A stretch of DNA of 64,000 nt from Leguminivora glycinivorella (taxonomy: Eukaryota > Arthropoda > Insecta > Lepidoptera > Tortricidae). A program made the position numbers and the translations under genes. Each line of letters starts with the position of its first letter. The first letter of the stretch is position 1. The notes beneath the pieces were generated by a model. That model ran no database searches, was not told where the DNA came from, and saw nothing but the letters and a program-made list of their open reading frames with translations. Of this stretch, positions 1 through 11,045 are shown piece by piece. The DNA lies in assembly GCF_023078275.1 (NCBI RefSeq), contig NC_062993.1, positions 9,237,252 to 9,301,251 on the forward strand, in the 5' to 3' direction.

Positions 1-110
1 GTTCCTTGGCGATGAGCGTTGACCGTGGATGGCTTTAATTAATTTGTTTCAATTTTGGGAATTGGGAGCGCAGCTATTCAAACACCAGTTCAGATCAAAG
101 ACAATTTTAT

Positions 111-539
111 TTTCCCCTCACTAGCTCGGAAACACGTGTTTTGTCCTTTAATACCAGCGGGTAAAAACGCATTTTATCCACTAGTGGGTAAAGTAATTTG
201 ACCTTGAATAAAGTCAAATTAACTGCTTTAAAATTGATAAAAGTAGGTGAATCTAGTAATAAAGATGATTTACCACCTGTGGAACTACTGGAAGCAGTGA
301 TAAACGCATTTTTTGCGTTGTAGTTTCCTCGCTATTGTGAGGGGAAAAGTTTTGTGTTACACTCGGGTGCAAATGTATTTTACTTCTCGTGTGTTAAAAA
401 ACTCGCAAGTTCAGGATTCTATTCTCGAACCACTCGCTTCGCTCGTGGTTCAACTTTAGAATCCTTTCACTTGCTCGTTTTTCAATTCCACACTCGGCGT
501 TAAAATATAACTTTGCCCCCTTGTATAACAAATAACTAT
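111..539. mobile_element. Dispersed 430-bp repeat with CGCTTCGCTCG hairpin, copy 1
   Basis: Near-identical copies lie in the opposite orientation at 9948-10379 and 56697-57129. Each has a short internal hairpin around CCACTCGCTTCGCTCGTGG and ends in CCCCCTTGTATAACAA. There is no coding capacity, so it is probably a non-autonomous element. Superfamily not recognised. Confidence 0.75.
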
Positions 540-614
540 TTTTTTCTTATCATGCGACATCAGACTAACCATAGACTATACAACAGCGTCAATACTTACT
601 ACTTACCTACCTAC

Positions 615-800
615 TTACTTACTTGGCTGGCATGATAACCCAAAATGAGTTTTGGCCTCCAACACAAAAGCACGCCACTTTACTCGGTCTTGAGCGGTAT
701 CGCGCCAGCATTCGCCGACGCCGAGCTCACGGAGGTCAACCTCCACTTTATCCGCCCAACGATATTTTGGGTTACGGCGGCGTCTATTCGGTCTTCCCAA
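615..800 (-). pseudogene. RTE-like LINE ORF, C-terminal remnant
   Basis: The reading frame carries a GRP..R.....RW.D.V..DL.ELGV pattern and then a D..KWR block before its stop, the usual C-terminal tail of RTE-type LINE proteins in insects. Only about 60 codons remain; the reverse transcriptase and endonuclease are absent. A dead 5'-truncated insertion. Confidence 0.6.
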
Positions 801-837
801 GTAGGCGCCAATACCTACGTTTTTTTTAAATTATAAA

Positions 838-935
838 TGGGCTTACTCTTGGCCACAGACTGGCCAGAGGCAAAGACGTGGCCTACGATGGAGTGAGCTC
901 GCCCAGAAGATGCGTGTTCACTCTTGATACGTAGT
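838..935 (-). mobile_element. LINE 3' end
   Basis: On the minus strand this reads ...GTGGCCAAGAGTAAGCCCAT followed by an A-rich tail. It is homologous to the LINE 3' end at 15560-15675 in the Kazal gene. Only the last ~100 bp of the element are present. Confidence 0.6.
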
Positions 936-1185
936 AGTATCTTTTTTTATCAAAAAAGGTGTTGAGATTCTGAACCCATCACCACATGGGGTAATATTTA
1001 TTTAACAGCAAAATCCAATAATGTTCCTAACTTAACACATCGACGACGCAAAATGAAATTCACCAATATCTCATTAGTGTTGTCTGAACATCTTGATTTC
1101 CTACCAGGAAATGAATGCTCGCTCGTATAGTAATTGAATGCGGTATATAATTAACACTAGCCTTTCCCCGCGGCTTCGCTCGTGT

Positions 1186-1402
1186 TCAATTCGAAAATTG
1201 GGGAATGCTCCATACGAACATCGACTCCCTATTTTAAGGAAGTCGGAGGTTCGAAAGTGACCAAAAGTAGCCTATGTCACTATCCATCCCTTCAAATATC
1301 TCCACTTAAAAAATCACGTCATTTCGTTGCTCCGTTTTGCCGTGAAATACGGACAAACAAATAGACACACGCACTTTCCCATTTATAATATTAGTATATA
1401 TG
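1186..1402 (+). mobile_element. Dispersed repeat, 'GGAATGCTCCATAC' family
   Basis: Matches the segment at about 38115-38300 in the tandem unit (and its copies), including AAAAGTAGCCTATGTCACT and the terminal TATAATATTAGTAT-like stretch. Probably the 3' end of a retroelement. No open frame of interest. Confidence 0.55.
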
Positions 1403-1571
1403 CTCAAAGATATTAATTACAGCTTTATTAGTATGCATACACATCAAGCCTGTAGTTGAATCAAAGGTAATTTGACAGGAAATGAAAGTACAGAACGCAT
1501 TTGCGAAATTGCGATGCTTATACTTCTACCACGAGTAGTTGACGTATTAGGATTATTTATAATTGATTCCG

Positions 1572-1800
1572 GTTCGACGACCGGTCTGGCGGTCCCGCGG
1601 TCTAGGGTTCGAATTCCGGTAAGGGCATTTATTTGTGTGATGAGCACAGGATATTTGTTCCGGAGTCATGGATGATTTCTATGTATTTATCTATTTAAGT
1701 ATGTATCGTCGCCTAGCACCCATAGTACAAGCTTTGCTTAGTTTGGGGCTAGGTTGATCTGTGTAAGGTGTCCCTCAATATTTATTAGAATAGTTTTTAC
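1572..1800 (+). mobile_element. tRNA-headed SINE, decayed copy
   Basis: A head with GACGACCGGTCTGGC and a pol III B-box-like GGTTCGAATTCC is followed by the family body (GGGCATTTATTTGTGTGATG, GAGTCATGGATG). Better copies lie at 62069-62330 and 62359-62640. The A-box region is partly deleted here. Confidence 0.7.
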
Positions 1801-2810
1801 GATACCAGCGTAGACGTCACCAAAATGACAAAATATGGAAAATGAAAAAATACAGTGCGTGATCTTTTAAAGTAATTCATTCATTCATTCATTCATTCAT
1901 TCAATATGATAAGTCAGTGTCCATTTTGCGACTACGTCTGTTTACCCAAAATCTTGAAATATTTAAATTTTACGTGCTTATAACAACTTACAACCATTTT
2001 CCGTCCATCGACTCGAAAACTCATATTATAGTAGAGACTTTGGTGTGAATAATGGGAATTTATTAATCTAATAACGTGTAATCAAGACTATAGTTTGATC
2101 AAAGATGAGGATGTTTCATCAAATTTCCCGGGAAATTACCTTAGCTTTGATTTAGGCGTTGATAGCTGGAATTTATTTATGTAATACTAATGTAGTGGAA
2201 ATGGATACTTTTCTAGCATGAGAAATATCGAAGACGATAATTCTGTAAGTTAATTCTAGCCCTATGCGTACTTAAACGCAAGTAGTGGTATACAAAAGTG
2301 TAGCATTTCTCGTATTATTCCAAATAAATAATATCAGAACCAGCTACATAACAAGTATTTTGCAAAACAACAGATTATATGCGCCATATTTTTTTTTAAA
2401 TAACTCAGTCCCTGCAAGTGATCTAAAGTTGGTAGCATACAACAAAATAATGCTATGAATAAGCCCTTTCAAACGAGCAATGTCCCATCAGTATACATTT
2501 ATGGGACAAAATGCATATTCTCCTTTAAGATGGTTTTAAGGTTAAGATACATAAACGAAATTGTATCTTCCAACTCAAATTATCCGATCTATACTTGTAA
2601 AATAATGTTTTATTGAAGTCAGCACAAAAGTCCTACATTGACATAATTTTTAAAATTTTGCAGTATTCATTCCTTTCTACTTGATAAAAGTTATAAGGTG
2701 TCTTGAATTACTGTAGTTTTAATTGAGCCTATATCTTTTTTACCTCACCTGCTTAATACGGCGTGCACCTATACTTATAGTAAAGCCATAAATTAAATAT
2801 AAGAAAATCT
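1801..2810. other. No gene seen; (CATT)n at about 1876-1902
   Basis: AT-rich sequence without a convincing ORF, repeat boundary or RNA gene. The only clear structure is a short CATT microsatellite. Confidence 0.5.
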
Positions 2811-3072
2811 TACCATTCCATACATTAAAATGCGACCGCCTAAGAACGTGCATACACTGCACCACACATAGATGGCGCCACAAAAAAAAGTCTTGTAGCT
2901 TTCGATTATATTTGTAGATGGCGTTAAGTGCCACTTTTGACATAGATTTACGGCCCGAAAGTGACACTTAACGCCAATCTACAAATAACAGATAGGGCAT
3001 TTTTTGTGGCGCCATGTGTGGTGTAGTGTATGCGCGTTCTTTGGCGGTCGCATTTTAATGTATGGGATGGTA
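2811..3072. mobile_element. Palindromic MITE
   Basis: Arms of about 75 bp, from TACCATTCCATACATTAAAA on the left and its complement on the right, differ at few positions. A second nested match around GGCGTTAAGTG extends the symmetry inward. Open frames here are by-products of the palindrome. Confidence 0.75.
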
Positions 3073-3084
3073 TGATCTGCTTTG

Positions 3085-3216
3085 ACTTGGTAGTCGCCAG
3101 CAATATGCTGAGGTGAGGCCATTTCGTGGCACTTTATTCTCCTATGTCATTCATAAATATTGTTTATTGTCTGTGTGTTTACGAATAAAACTTTTTCTAT
3201 TCTATTCTATTCTTAT
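3085..3216 (+). mobile_element. Retroelement 3' end with TTCTA tail
   Basis: Contains GCCATTTCGTGGCACTT and ends in repeats of TTCTA. Same family as 3612-3785, 5500-5862 and, reversed, 19484-19640. Confidence 0.65.
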
Positions 3217-3428
3217 ATTTAATCTATGATATAATACAATAAATACAATGCACGTAGGCAGATATGTCTAAATGGTACTACAAATTTCTATTTAAGTTTA
3301 TTACTCATTAAATTAATTTTAACAGAAAGCATGTTTAGTGGAAATTTAAAGCAAATTGCTTAATGTTCTCGTCAAAATAAATAGGTTCTACGTTGTTATT
3401 GCAACTTCGCGTGCAAGTTCTAGTTTAA

Positions 3429-3568
3429 CCCCTTTATTCATAAACGTACTCTAAAGTTATCAAGCCGATAAAGTTCGTTTGTCCCTTTCCGACGTATTGG
3501 TGTGACAGAAAAGGACAAACGAACTTTATCGGCTTGATAACTTTAGAGTACGTTTATGAATAAGGGGG
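3429..3568. mobile_element. Near-perfect palindromic MITE
   Basis: About 55-60 bp arms beginning CCCCTTTATTCATAAACGTA are almost exact inverted copies around a ~20 bp centre. The low divergence suggests a recent insertion. Confidence 0.8.
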
Positions 3569-3611
3569 TAATTATTTAATAAAATTGCATTTGCAATTAC
3601 TACATACATTC

Positions 3612-3785
3612 TCACTTGATGGTCTCATCGGAAGATCAGCGCTGGAAGTCACCAGCAACACGCTGAGATGAGGCCATTTCGTGGCACTTCATTCCTTTCT
3701 GTCTTGTTGTTATTATGTGTATTTTGTCTTATCTGTGTTCACGAATAAACGTTTATTCTATTCTATTCTATTATATTCTATTCAT
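3612..3785 (+). mobile_element. Retroelement 3' end with TTCTA tail
   Basis: Best preserved copy of the family: CACTTGATGGTCTCATCGGA, then CACCAGCAACACGCTGAGAT, then (TTCTA)n. The tail type fits 3'-end-primed retrotransposition of a LINE or SINE. Confidence 0.65.
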
Positions 3786-3962
3786 TCAGAGCTGTTGTAA
3801 GAAAAGTAATGTGAATGTCTAACATTCTCTACGATAGTATTGATAGTCTCATTGACCTTCCGATATGTTGTCGGCCGATGAAACAACACTTTTATCTTAG
3901 TCTATATATGTGTTGTTTATGACATTAAAGGTTTTGAATTGAATTGAATTGAATTGAATATA
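3786..3962 (+). mobile_element. Retroelement 3' end with (GAATT)n tail
   Basis: About 150 bp ending in a TTTTGAATTGAATTGAATT tail directly after the previous element. Such a terminal simple repeat is typical of LINE 3' ends. Assignment is by tail structure only. Confidence 0.4.
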
Positions 3963-3967
3963 TTTTT

Positions 3968-4218
3968 TTAACCCCCGACGCAAAAACGAAGGGGTCTCAT
4001 AAGTTTGAAGTGTCTGTGTGTTTGTCTGTCTGTCTTTTTGTCTATGTGTGTGTCTGTCTGTGGCATCGTAGCTCCCGAACGGATGAACCGATTTCGATTT
4101 AGTTTTTTTTATTTGAAAGCTGTGTTAGTCGGGAGTGTTCTTAGCCATGTTTCATGAAAATCGGTCCACTAGGTCGCGGTCGGGGGTTTTTCAAAATTTT
4201 AATTTTGTGGTTAGGTTA
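3968..4218 (+). mobile_element. 'CCCCCGACGC' dispersed repeat
   Basis: Starts TTAACCCCCGACGCAAAAA, has an internal (TCTG)n tract, then GCTCCCGAACGGATGAACCG, and ends GTGGTTAGGTTA. Other copies in this window: 4219, 10758, 13045(-), 26238, 32555, 44708, 48413(-), 55097(-), 59026 and 61180. Non-coding; superfamily not recognised. Confidence 0.8.
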
Positions 4219-4432
4219 TTTAACCCCCGACGCAAAAACGAAGGGAAACTTATGACACAGTTTGACGTGTCTGTCTGTCTGTCTGTGGCTTCGTAGCTCC
4301 CGAACGGATGAACCGATTTAGATTTAGTTTTTTTGTCTGAAAGCTGAGTTAGTCGGGAGTGTTCTTATCAATGTTTCATGAAAATCAGTCTACTATGTCG
4401 CGGTCGGGGGTTTTCTCAAAATTTTAATTTTC
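4219..4432 (+). mobile_element. 'CCCCCGACGC' repeat, head-to-tail second copy
   Basis: Directly follows the copy at 3968-4218 in the same orientation, separated only by the terminal GGTTAGGTTATT. It has a shorter TCTG tract and lacks the last few bases of the end. Confidence 0.75.
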
Positions 4433-4439
4433 ACTGGTC

Positions 4440-5085
4440 TGTTTCACCACACTGACAATTGTCGACCGACAGTGACACTTTGCCGTTCATTGCCTGTTCA
4501 ACAAGGAAATATAGACGCTGAGTAAACAACAATGTCACTTATCAACCCAGAAATAGGCACTAAATTGCCAGTGTCAGGTGTCTGTCACTGTGGTCACACC
4601 TCGGACACTGGCGATCAAATATATGAAAGAGGCGCGTTCCTAGCACACAGTCTAAGCGCGTGTAGGTGAACGCGTACTATGCTTGAAATATGACAATACT
4701 TGCTATGAAATATGACAAGTCGACTGTTCGCGTTTTTGACAGGCGGTAACTGTGAGGTAACCGAGAGGGGTTGGGCAGCACTTTCAGCGGGGAGCGGGAC
4801 TGTACGATAGTACTCTTTATTATACCACAGTATAATAAAGAGTACTATCGTACAGTATGGCCACTCCCGCTCCCCGCTGAAAGTGCCGCCCACCCCCTCT
4901 CAGTTACCTGACAGTTACCGCCTGTCAAAAACGCGAACAATCGACCTATCATATCTCACTCATACAAGCATGGTACGCGTTCACCTACACGAGCTTAGAA
5001 TGTGTGCTAGGAACGCGCCTCCTTCATATTATTTGATCGCCAGTGTCCGAGATGTGATTATACTGTGCTGTGGTGAAATAAATTA
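4440..5085. mobile_element. Long foldback element (460-bp palindrome)
   Basis: Arms of ~230 bp (about 4597-4825 and 4830-5058) are imperfect inverted copies with the centre at 4826-4829. The innermost 24 bp of each arm are perfect. A weaker outer match (CACCACACTG / CTGTGGTGAAA) extends it. No transposase frame; open frames on both strands come from the palindrome itself. Confidence 0.75.
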
Positions 5086-5499
5086 GGTTTAGGTATGTAT
5101 AATGTGTTTCGAATCTGTGTTCTCTTATTTCTTTCTTGCCTACTTTTACGACTGAGGTTGTTGCATACTTTACTCAAAAGGCAAATAAGCCAGTCTTATC
5201 TTAACATGTTTTTTCATAATTAAGATCTTAATTACTACTAACGAGCTAGCTTCACAAGCTGGCACCACAGTAGATAGGAACTAACAGTATGATTATTGTT
5301 TTAAAAGAAAAACATGAGTTAATTAGAGAAGATGCGTTCTAAATTAATTATGTTTTAGCTATTATGTATATTTAGTAGTAGTAGTGTGGTTGTCAATGCC
5401 AACGAAACGAAGATTAGAGTCCATAGCACTAAGGGAGCCCACTGACTATGAGTTCGCCGGACTACAACGACCTGTCACTTCATCGGCACGAAAACTTCT

Positions 5500-5862
5500 C
5501 AAGATCAGCGCTAAAAGTCACCAGCAACACGCTGATATTAGGCCATTTCATACCACTTCATTCCTTTCTGTTTGTGTTGTAATGTGTAATTAGTCTTGTC
5601 TGGAATGGAGGAGGATCGCAAAATTTGCGATGCGTCATGGTTTGCTGCACTCGCTGATAAGAGACAGAAGCGACGCCAAGGTGTTTCAGCGATTTCCGCA
5701 AACTTCTCTTGTCAGTCCTGCGGTAGACTATGTCGGTCTCGCATCGGTCTAATAAGTCATCAGAAAAGGTGCTCGTCGAATACACCATAAATCGTCTACA
5801 ATAGACGTTAAGCCCAATGATGATGTTCACGAATAAATGATATTCTGTTCTATTCTATTCTA
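5500..5862 (+). pseudogene. LINE ORF2 C-terminus with zinc-finger tail
   Basis: The frame at about 5605-5790 reads DASWFAALADKRQKRRQGV and later CQSCGRLCRSRIGLISHQ with a last Cys, then stops. This C..CGR.C.SRIGL..H pattern is the C-terminal finger of many LINE ORF2 proteins. It sits inside the TTCTA-tail repeat family, so that family's 3' ends may belong to this LINE. The RT is missing. Confidence 0.6.
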
Positions 5863-5864
5863 AA

Positions 5865-6735
5865 TGTTTTCGTGTTGCTAATGAATGATTCGTATCGTAC
5901 TGATTCAAATATGAGACTGTAGTTTTCATCCTAGTATCCGTTTTCCTTAAGACACTAACGGTAATTAACGAAATCAATTCGTTTAATGGTACTAAAAGCT
6001 CACAATTAAGATGGAAGACGTACATATGTGTTTTGCTTTCCGGATAAGTTTACACACCATTAGGAAATCATGATGTCATTAGGACGATTTCCTACGTGCC
6101 ATTATCTTTCTGCAAATAACTCAGGACTATTTTTGTCACTCGTAGTTATTTACGTTATTATAAATGTTTGGCCGTATGAATTTGACACGTTTTAAGAAAC
6201 GGCACATTGTACTATGTCAGAAACTGGCGAGAACCCGCCTAGCGAGTTTTGTGGCATCTGAACAAAGTTTATCGAACGTATTAAGTTTAGTCTCTGTCAA
6301 GTTTAGTGGCATTTCCAAGTGAATCAGAAACATCTCTGAAATAAATGAAAGTTTTCCAAAAGACAGGACGAAAAGTAAAGCATCTACAATTTTCTAATTC
6401 TTAGTAAATACAGTTAATTTATCAGTAAAGGCGTTAATAGCATTTGCGATGCTATTTAGTTCTCCCAGGGGCTAGATAAAGAGAAAATTGCATTTCAAAT
6501 AGCGGTGTAAGTAACTAACTGATTTAGTGTCTGTTCGAAACGAAAAGAAAGTAAAGTGATTTTTGTCATTGCTTTGGTTTAATTTATTTAATGTCACAGG
6601 CTAAATAAGTCACCACAAGTTTCATTAAGATTTTCGCTATAAGTGTTTTTGTTTAAACCGATAAAGATAGTCAACGAAATCTCGGCACGAAAAAACGCGG
6701 TAAATTTGAAGAATGTGGGGGTGTGCCCAATAGGC
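5865..6735. other. No gene or named repeat seen
   Basis: AT-rich; no long ORF, no palindrome and no match to other repeats in the window. Confidence 0.5.
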
Positions 6736-6737
6736 TA

Positions 6738-6850
6738 GTTTCCTACTAGTCAAATCAGCTTCTTTTTAAGAACTGTCAAAACGATTTGTTAAAATGGAAT
6801 TACTATGAAATACTGAGGAGTGAGGAGTGACGTCACGGTCAATTCATTTA
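6738..6850 (-). mobile_element. Dispersed repeat matching 31848-31985
   Basis: Shares AGTCAAATCAGCTTCTTTTT, AAGAACTGTCAAAACGA and GTGACGTCACGGTCAATTCA with the inverted sequence at 31848-31985. Function unknown. Confidence 0.5.
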
Positions 6851-6924
6851 CTTTATATTCTTTTTGACTTATTAAATAGAAATTATGTTTAAACATAACC
6901 ACTGTCCATATTTTTCTTCTAATT

Positions 6925-7206
6925 ATGTGGTGCTCCATTAACGCCGGGTATATAAGAGGAAGCCTGAGAGTAGCGCCAGTGACAGAGTTGAGAGGAAGCA
7001 GATTAGTATGGTGTGGGCATGTAATGCGGAGGGATGAAAGCGATGTTATAAAACGAGTAGTAAATATAAAGGTGGATGGATACAATGGTAGTGGAAGACC
7101 TAAGAAAAGATGGATGGAAAGTGTGAAAAATGATATGAGAGTGAAAGGTATTAGTATGGAAATGACGGCTGATAGAGAGGAATGGAGGAAGATGCAAACA
7201 TTGTAA
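6925..7206 (+). pseudogene. RTE-like LINE ORF, C-terminal fragment
   Basis: The frame contains RLVWCGHVMRRDESDVIKRV, then GSGRPKKRWMESVKNDMRVK and DREEWRKM before the stop. GHVMRR, GRPKKRW and REEWR are the standard C-terminal blocks of RTE-type LINE proteins. About 90 codons remain, so it is a 5'-truncated insertion. The longer antisense frame at this place is a shadow. Confidence 0.7.
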
Positions 7207-7258
7207 AACATAAAAAAAATGGATCAGTTGCATTACCCCCAGTCGCTTCTATGACACT

Positions 7259-7385
7259 TAGGGCCACTTGCACCAACGAAAATGGTGGGTTAACCCGATC
7301 GTTAACCCACCATTTTATATGGAATTTGACAGTTGACAGTCCACTAACTCTGAGTTTATAAGTGGTTGGTGCAAGTGGGCCTTAT
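7259..7385. mobile_element. MITE, GGGCC termini, TTA target duplication
   Basis: Ends TTA-GGGCCACTTGCACCAAC and GTTGGTGCAAGTGGGCC-TTA. Three-base TTA duplications and GG-starting termini fit PIF/Harbinger-type MITEs. An inner match (AATGGTGGGTTAAC / GTTAACCCACCATT) makes a second hairpin. Confidence 0.7.
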
Positions 7386-7561
7386 AGGACATTAAAATTA
7401 ACTCTCTCATCTCATTTTGATTCCTGGGAGGCCGGTTCAAACGAAATCAGGCTAAATTGCCTCTTGGAATATTAGATTTTTCCGTTGAAAACTACTCTAC
7501 CGTGTTTGAGGGCCTTGAGTCTGAGCAAGGGCCTAGGTTCTAATTCCTGGTTTCCATTACT

Positions 7562-7965
7562 GTTACAACCATTTATTTGATCTTTATTGCACAACAAAAT
7601 AAGGTACAAATGGCGGACTTAATGCCTCAAGGCATTATCTACCAGTCAACCAGAAAGATTAAGTAGGTGCAGTGTCTTAATAAAAAGAAGGAAAAGGAAA
7701 CTGTAACCTAAACTATGGATAGATGAATATTAAACTATACATATTCAAGATAAACTTACATATATACGTAATAAAAATAAACATACATATATATTTACAT
7801 TGATATACCTATACGTAGTGTGAATCATTAAGATGACGATGAAGAAACTTTGTCAAGGAAATACTTGCGCAACATGCGCTTGAATGCGAATTTGGTCTGT
7901 GCTTGTCTAATTGAGAGAGGAAGAGAGTTCCAAAGTCTAATTGCCTGGACAGTAAAAGACAGTAA
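7562..7965 (-). mobile_element. CR1/L2-like LINE 3' end
   Basis: Paralog of the 3' end of the LINE at 57190-59022. It shares the terminal TTTATTGCACAA, AAATGGCGGACTTAATGCCT and TCTACCAGTCAACC, and a coding scrap (TTGCGCAACATGCGCTT). Truncated about 100 bp into the ORF. Confidence 0.7.
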
Positions 7966-7993
7966 CCATCATATTATTAGAATAAAATCTTTT

Positions 7994-8416
7994 TCACCAT
8001 ACCAACTGGTAAAGGCTCTCTTTGCTATTAGACAGATAGCAAAATTGCTTTTTATCCACAGGAGTGCAAAGTAATTTCATTCAAATTTTAACTTGATGTC
8101 TTGCGCTGGCTGTTAGAATTTACTTAAAAATGATGATTTTGAATATTAAATATCAGAATAAATTGATGGATTTGATTTAGTATGATGTTTTATTGTCAGT
8201 ATTTTGTTGTGGTGAAAAATTTTGTGTTTCATTCGGGGACAAAGTCTGTTTAACCTTCGTGCCTTGAAACACTCGCAACGCTCAAGATTCCACTTTTTGA
8301 ACCTCTCGCTACGCTCGCGGTTCAATATTGAAATCTTTCGCTTGCTCGGGTATCAATATTGGCACGTGCGGTGCGGTTAAACAACAACTTTGCCCCCTTG
8401 TAAAATTGTAAAAAAA
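7994..8416. mobile_element. Variant of the CGCT.CGCTCG hairpin repeat
   Basis: Aligns with 18391-18808 over its full length (GATAGCAAAATT, ATCCACAGGAGTGCAAAGTA, CTCGCTACGCTCGCGGTTCA, AACTTTGCCCCCTTGTAAAA). The last ~200 bp resemble the 430-bp family at 111-539. Confidence 0.65.
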
Positions 8417-8926
8417 ATTGTTACCGTCATGTGTGCATACAGCGACTAACAAAGTGAAGTAAGAAACCGTTCTGACAGTGACATTAACAGTCAAAATTTG
8501 TACACATTTTATTACCGTAATGCGTGCATACGTCAACTACATTTTGTCATGGTATCACGACCGCGCGTTGTGTGCACGACATTACCACGCGTTATGTCAC
8601 ATTTGACATTTAGTGACTAATTTGAAGATTTTGCGACCGAAATGGTTGTATGGGAAATAGGTATAAACCGTATGTATTTATGTACATCACTTTCAACAAC
8701 TTTTCACATTAAACATCGAGAGACATGTTCCACATATTTGCAGCTTGACTTGTAAACGAGGGTAAAATTATTGCCGGTGCCCTCGGGAAATCAAAATAAA
8801 TCGGCTGCATCCGAGCGGCGGTCGCGGGAAACGATATGCTCCTCAAATTTTCTGGTTAAACTCCCGAAGGATCCGTAGGTCAAGGACTAATTTTTGTCCG
8901 TTATCAATGAGTTATTATCATATATT

Positions 8927-9052
8927 CGAGGGTTTACTGGTGAAACCCGAAGTTGAGCAAACTGGTTTTTGAAATTCGAACTATGAGCAACTTCCACAAT
9001 GTTGTAATTTCAAATAAATTTGATTTATCGGGTTTCACCAGTCAACCCTCGA
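8927..9052. mobile_element. Short foldback MITE
   Basis: CGAGGGTTTACTGGTGAAAC and GTTTCACCAGTCAACCCTCG are inverted ends of a ~126 bp element. No coding potential. Confidence 0.6.
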
Positions 9053-9104
9053 TTATTGCCTCCGGGTTTAGTGTCGTTATATTAATATTATAATATAGTG
9101 TTTT

Positions 9105-9235
9105 TACCACACCAACTAGAATTAGTAGCTACTCTTGAGAAAGATCCTCGAAAATGGATCGAAACATGTCGAACGCTATATCGACTCAACACGTGAGTAA
9201 CCCGCTTAAAATATTTTTAAATATGTTAGAATCTC
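9105..9235 (+). mobile_element. Possible Penelope-like 3' tail
   Basis: GATCCTCGAAAATGGATCGA, then AACATGTCGAACGC and AACACGTGAGTAACCCGC, resembles the '...CGAAACGTC...' tails of Penelope-like elements (compare 14407-14420). Too short for certainty. Confidence 0.4.
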
Positions 9236-9257
9236 ACATGGGTTTTATAGGTAAAAC

Positions 9258-9500
9258 ACTCTCTTGACTCCTATGACAAAATAATACCTATCATACAAAT
9301 TTTAATTTGATGTCCTAAACTGGACTTAACCTTTAGGTACATGAAATCATGATTTCAATGACAAATGAAGTGATGGATTCGATTTATTTTGATGTTTTAG
9401 GTAGGTTGTTTTGTACCTACACATTGGTAGGTACAATTAGTCTTTGCCTAGTATTGGCCGGTGTGGTGAAAAATTTTGTGCTTCACTTGATGCCAAAATT
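9258..9500. mobile_element. Fragment of the 7994-8416 repeat family
   Basis: Shares TTTTAATTTGATGTCCT-like, TGATGGATTCGATTTATTTT and GGTGTGGTGAAAAATTTTGT with 7994-8416 and 18391-18808. The 3' half is missing. Confidence 0.5.
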
Positions 9501-9947
9501 TGTATCAACGATACGACCGACATAATTATCCGATCCTATCGTATCTAAATCTAATATTTCACATACAAATTAAATCCCGAATAGGGCTGAACCAACTTGC
9601 GATATGCATTTCTTCATGGTATGACTGTATGTATGTACAATGTCTAAGCTTTATTGTACATAAAAGAAACAAAAGAGATACAGTCAATAGTCATTTTGTT
9701 TTTAATGCTTTTTCCCGCGCTTTGTAAGCAATTGGAACGGCATTATAAAACGTATCACACCGTGTCAAAATTTATTTGACAGTTCTTAACTGGGTCATAC
9801 TAAATTACCCATAATTTGGACGATTCCCATACATTGCGGGCCTCGGTAAGTGTTTCAATTAAAGGCAATTTGAGGAGTTTCGTGCCTCAAGGGTCCCTAT
9901 GTACAATAGTGGGTATTTTATATAAATTTCTGAAATTTCGGATGGGA

Positions 9948-10379
9948 ATAGTTATTTGTTATACAAGGGGGCAAAGTTGTATTTTAACGCCGAGTGTGGA
10001 ATTGAAAAACGAGCAAGTGAAAGGATTCTATAGTTGAACCACGAGCGAAGCGAGTGGTTCGAGAGTAGAATCCTGAACTTGCGAGTTTTTTAACACACGA
10101 GAAGTAAAATACATTTGCACCCGAGTGTAACACAAAACTTTTCCCCTCACTATAGCGAGGAAACTAAAACGCAAAAAATGCGTTTATCACTGTTTCCAGT
10201 AGTTCCACAGGTGGTCAATCATCTTTATTACTAGATTCACCTGCTTTTATCAATTTTAAAGCAGTCAATTTAACTTTATTCAAGGTCAAATTACTTTACC
10301 CACTAGTGGATAAAATGCGTTTTTACCCGCTGGTATTAAAGGACAAAACACGTGTTTCCGAGCTAGTGAGGGGAAAAAG
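9948..10379. mobile_element. 430-bp CGCTTCGCTCG repeat, copy 2 (inverted)
   Basis: Near-identical to the reverse complement of 111-539. Runs from AATAGTTATTTGTTATACAA to AGCTAGTGAGGGGAAAAAG. Confidence 0.75.
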
Positions 10380-10385
10380 TTTATT

Positions 10386-10510
10386 CCTTGAAGCATGATC
10401 ATCATATCAGCCTTTTTTCGCCCACTGCTGGGCATAGGCCTCTCTTCTAGTACGCCACGTCCAGGTCTTGAGCTACTCTCGAAGTAAAAGGAACCTTTAG
10501 GTGTGGACAG
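10386..10510 (-). mobile_element. LINE 3' end ('CCTATGCCCAGCAGTGGG' type)
   Basis: On the minus strand it reads through GAGAGGCCTATGCCCAGCAG and ends with ATGATGATCATG. The same 3' end lies at 16780-16953, 35390-35510 and 54490-54640. Confidence 0.6.
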
Positions 10511-10757
10511 CCGCATTTACTTACGCTACCCTGTCCTGAACGGACCTGACATGGCGGTGAAAATTATAGGATTTCTTAGGGAACTGCAGGTAGGGTAGTT
10601 ATGTAATTGGTGTTATTATGAAAAATACTGGCTAAAATTGGGGGTCCATTATTATTTTATAAAGAAATCGACGTTAAGAACCCCTATTATATTTTTTCGT
10701 GTCTGTTTTCACTTGACTGCTTTCTTGCTGTACCTATAGGTACACTTTGTAACAATT

Positions 10758-10817
10758 TTTAACTCTCGACGCAAAAACGACGGGGTGTTACAGGTTTCAC
10801 GTGTCTGTCTGTGTGTA

Positions 10818-10864
<47 letters not shown>

Positions 10865-11045
10865 GTGTGTGTGTGTCTGTCTGTGGCATCGTAGCTCTCG
10901 AACGGATGAACCGATTTTGATTTAGTTTGTGTTTGTCTGAAAGCTGAGTTAGTCGGGAGTATTCTTAGCCATGTTTCATGAAAATCGGTCCACTATGTCG
11001 CGGTCGGGGGTTTTTTCAAAATTTTAATTTTGTGGTTAGGTTATT
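10758..11045 (+). mobile_element. 'CCCCCGACGC' repeat with long TCTG tract
   Basis: Full-length copy: AACTCTCGACGCAAAAACGA, about 60 bp of TCTG/TGTG repeats, CTCGAACGGATGAACCGATT, and the GTGGTTAGGTTATT end. Confidence 0.8.

Noticed and set aside
4615..5086. ORFs on both strands with similar sequences
   Set aside because: They mirror each other because they lie in the 460-bp palindrome; no domain or start context supports them.
6789..7233. Long minus-strand ORFs
   Set aside because: Antisense to the RTE fragment, whose plus frame has recognisable LINE blocks.
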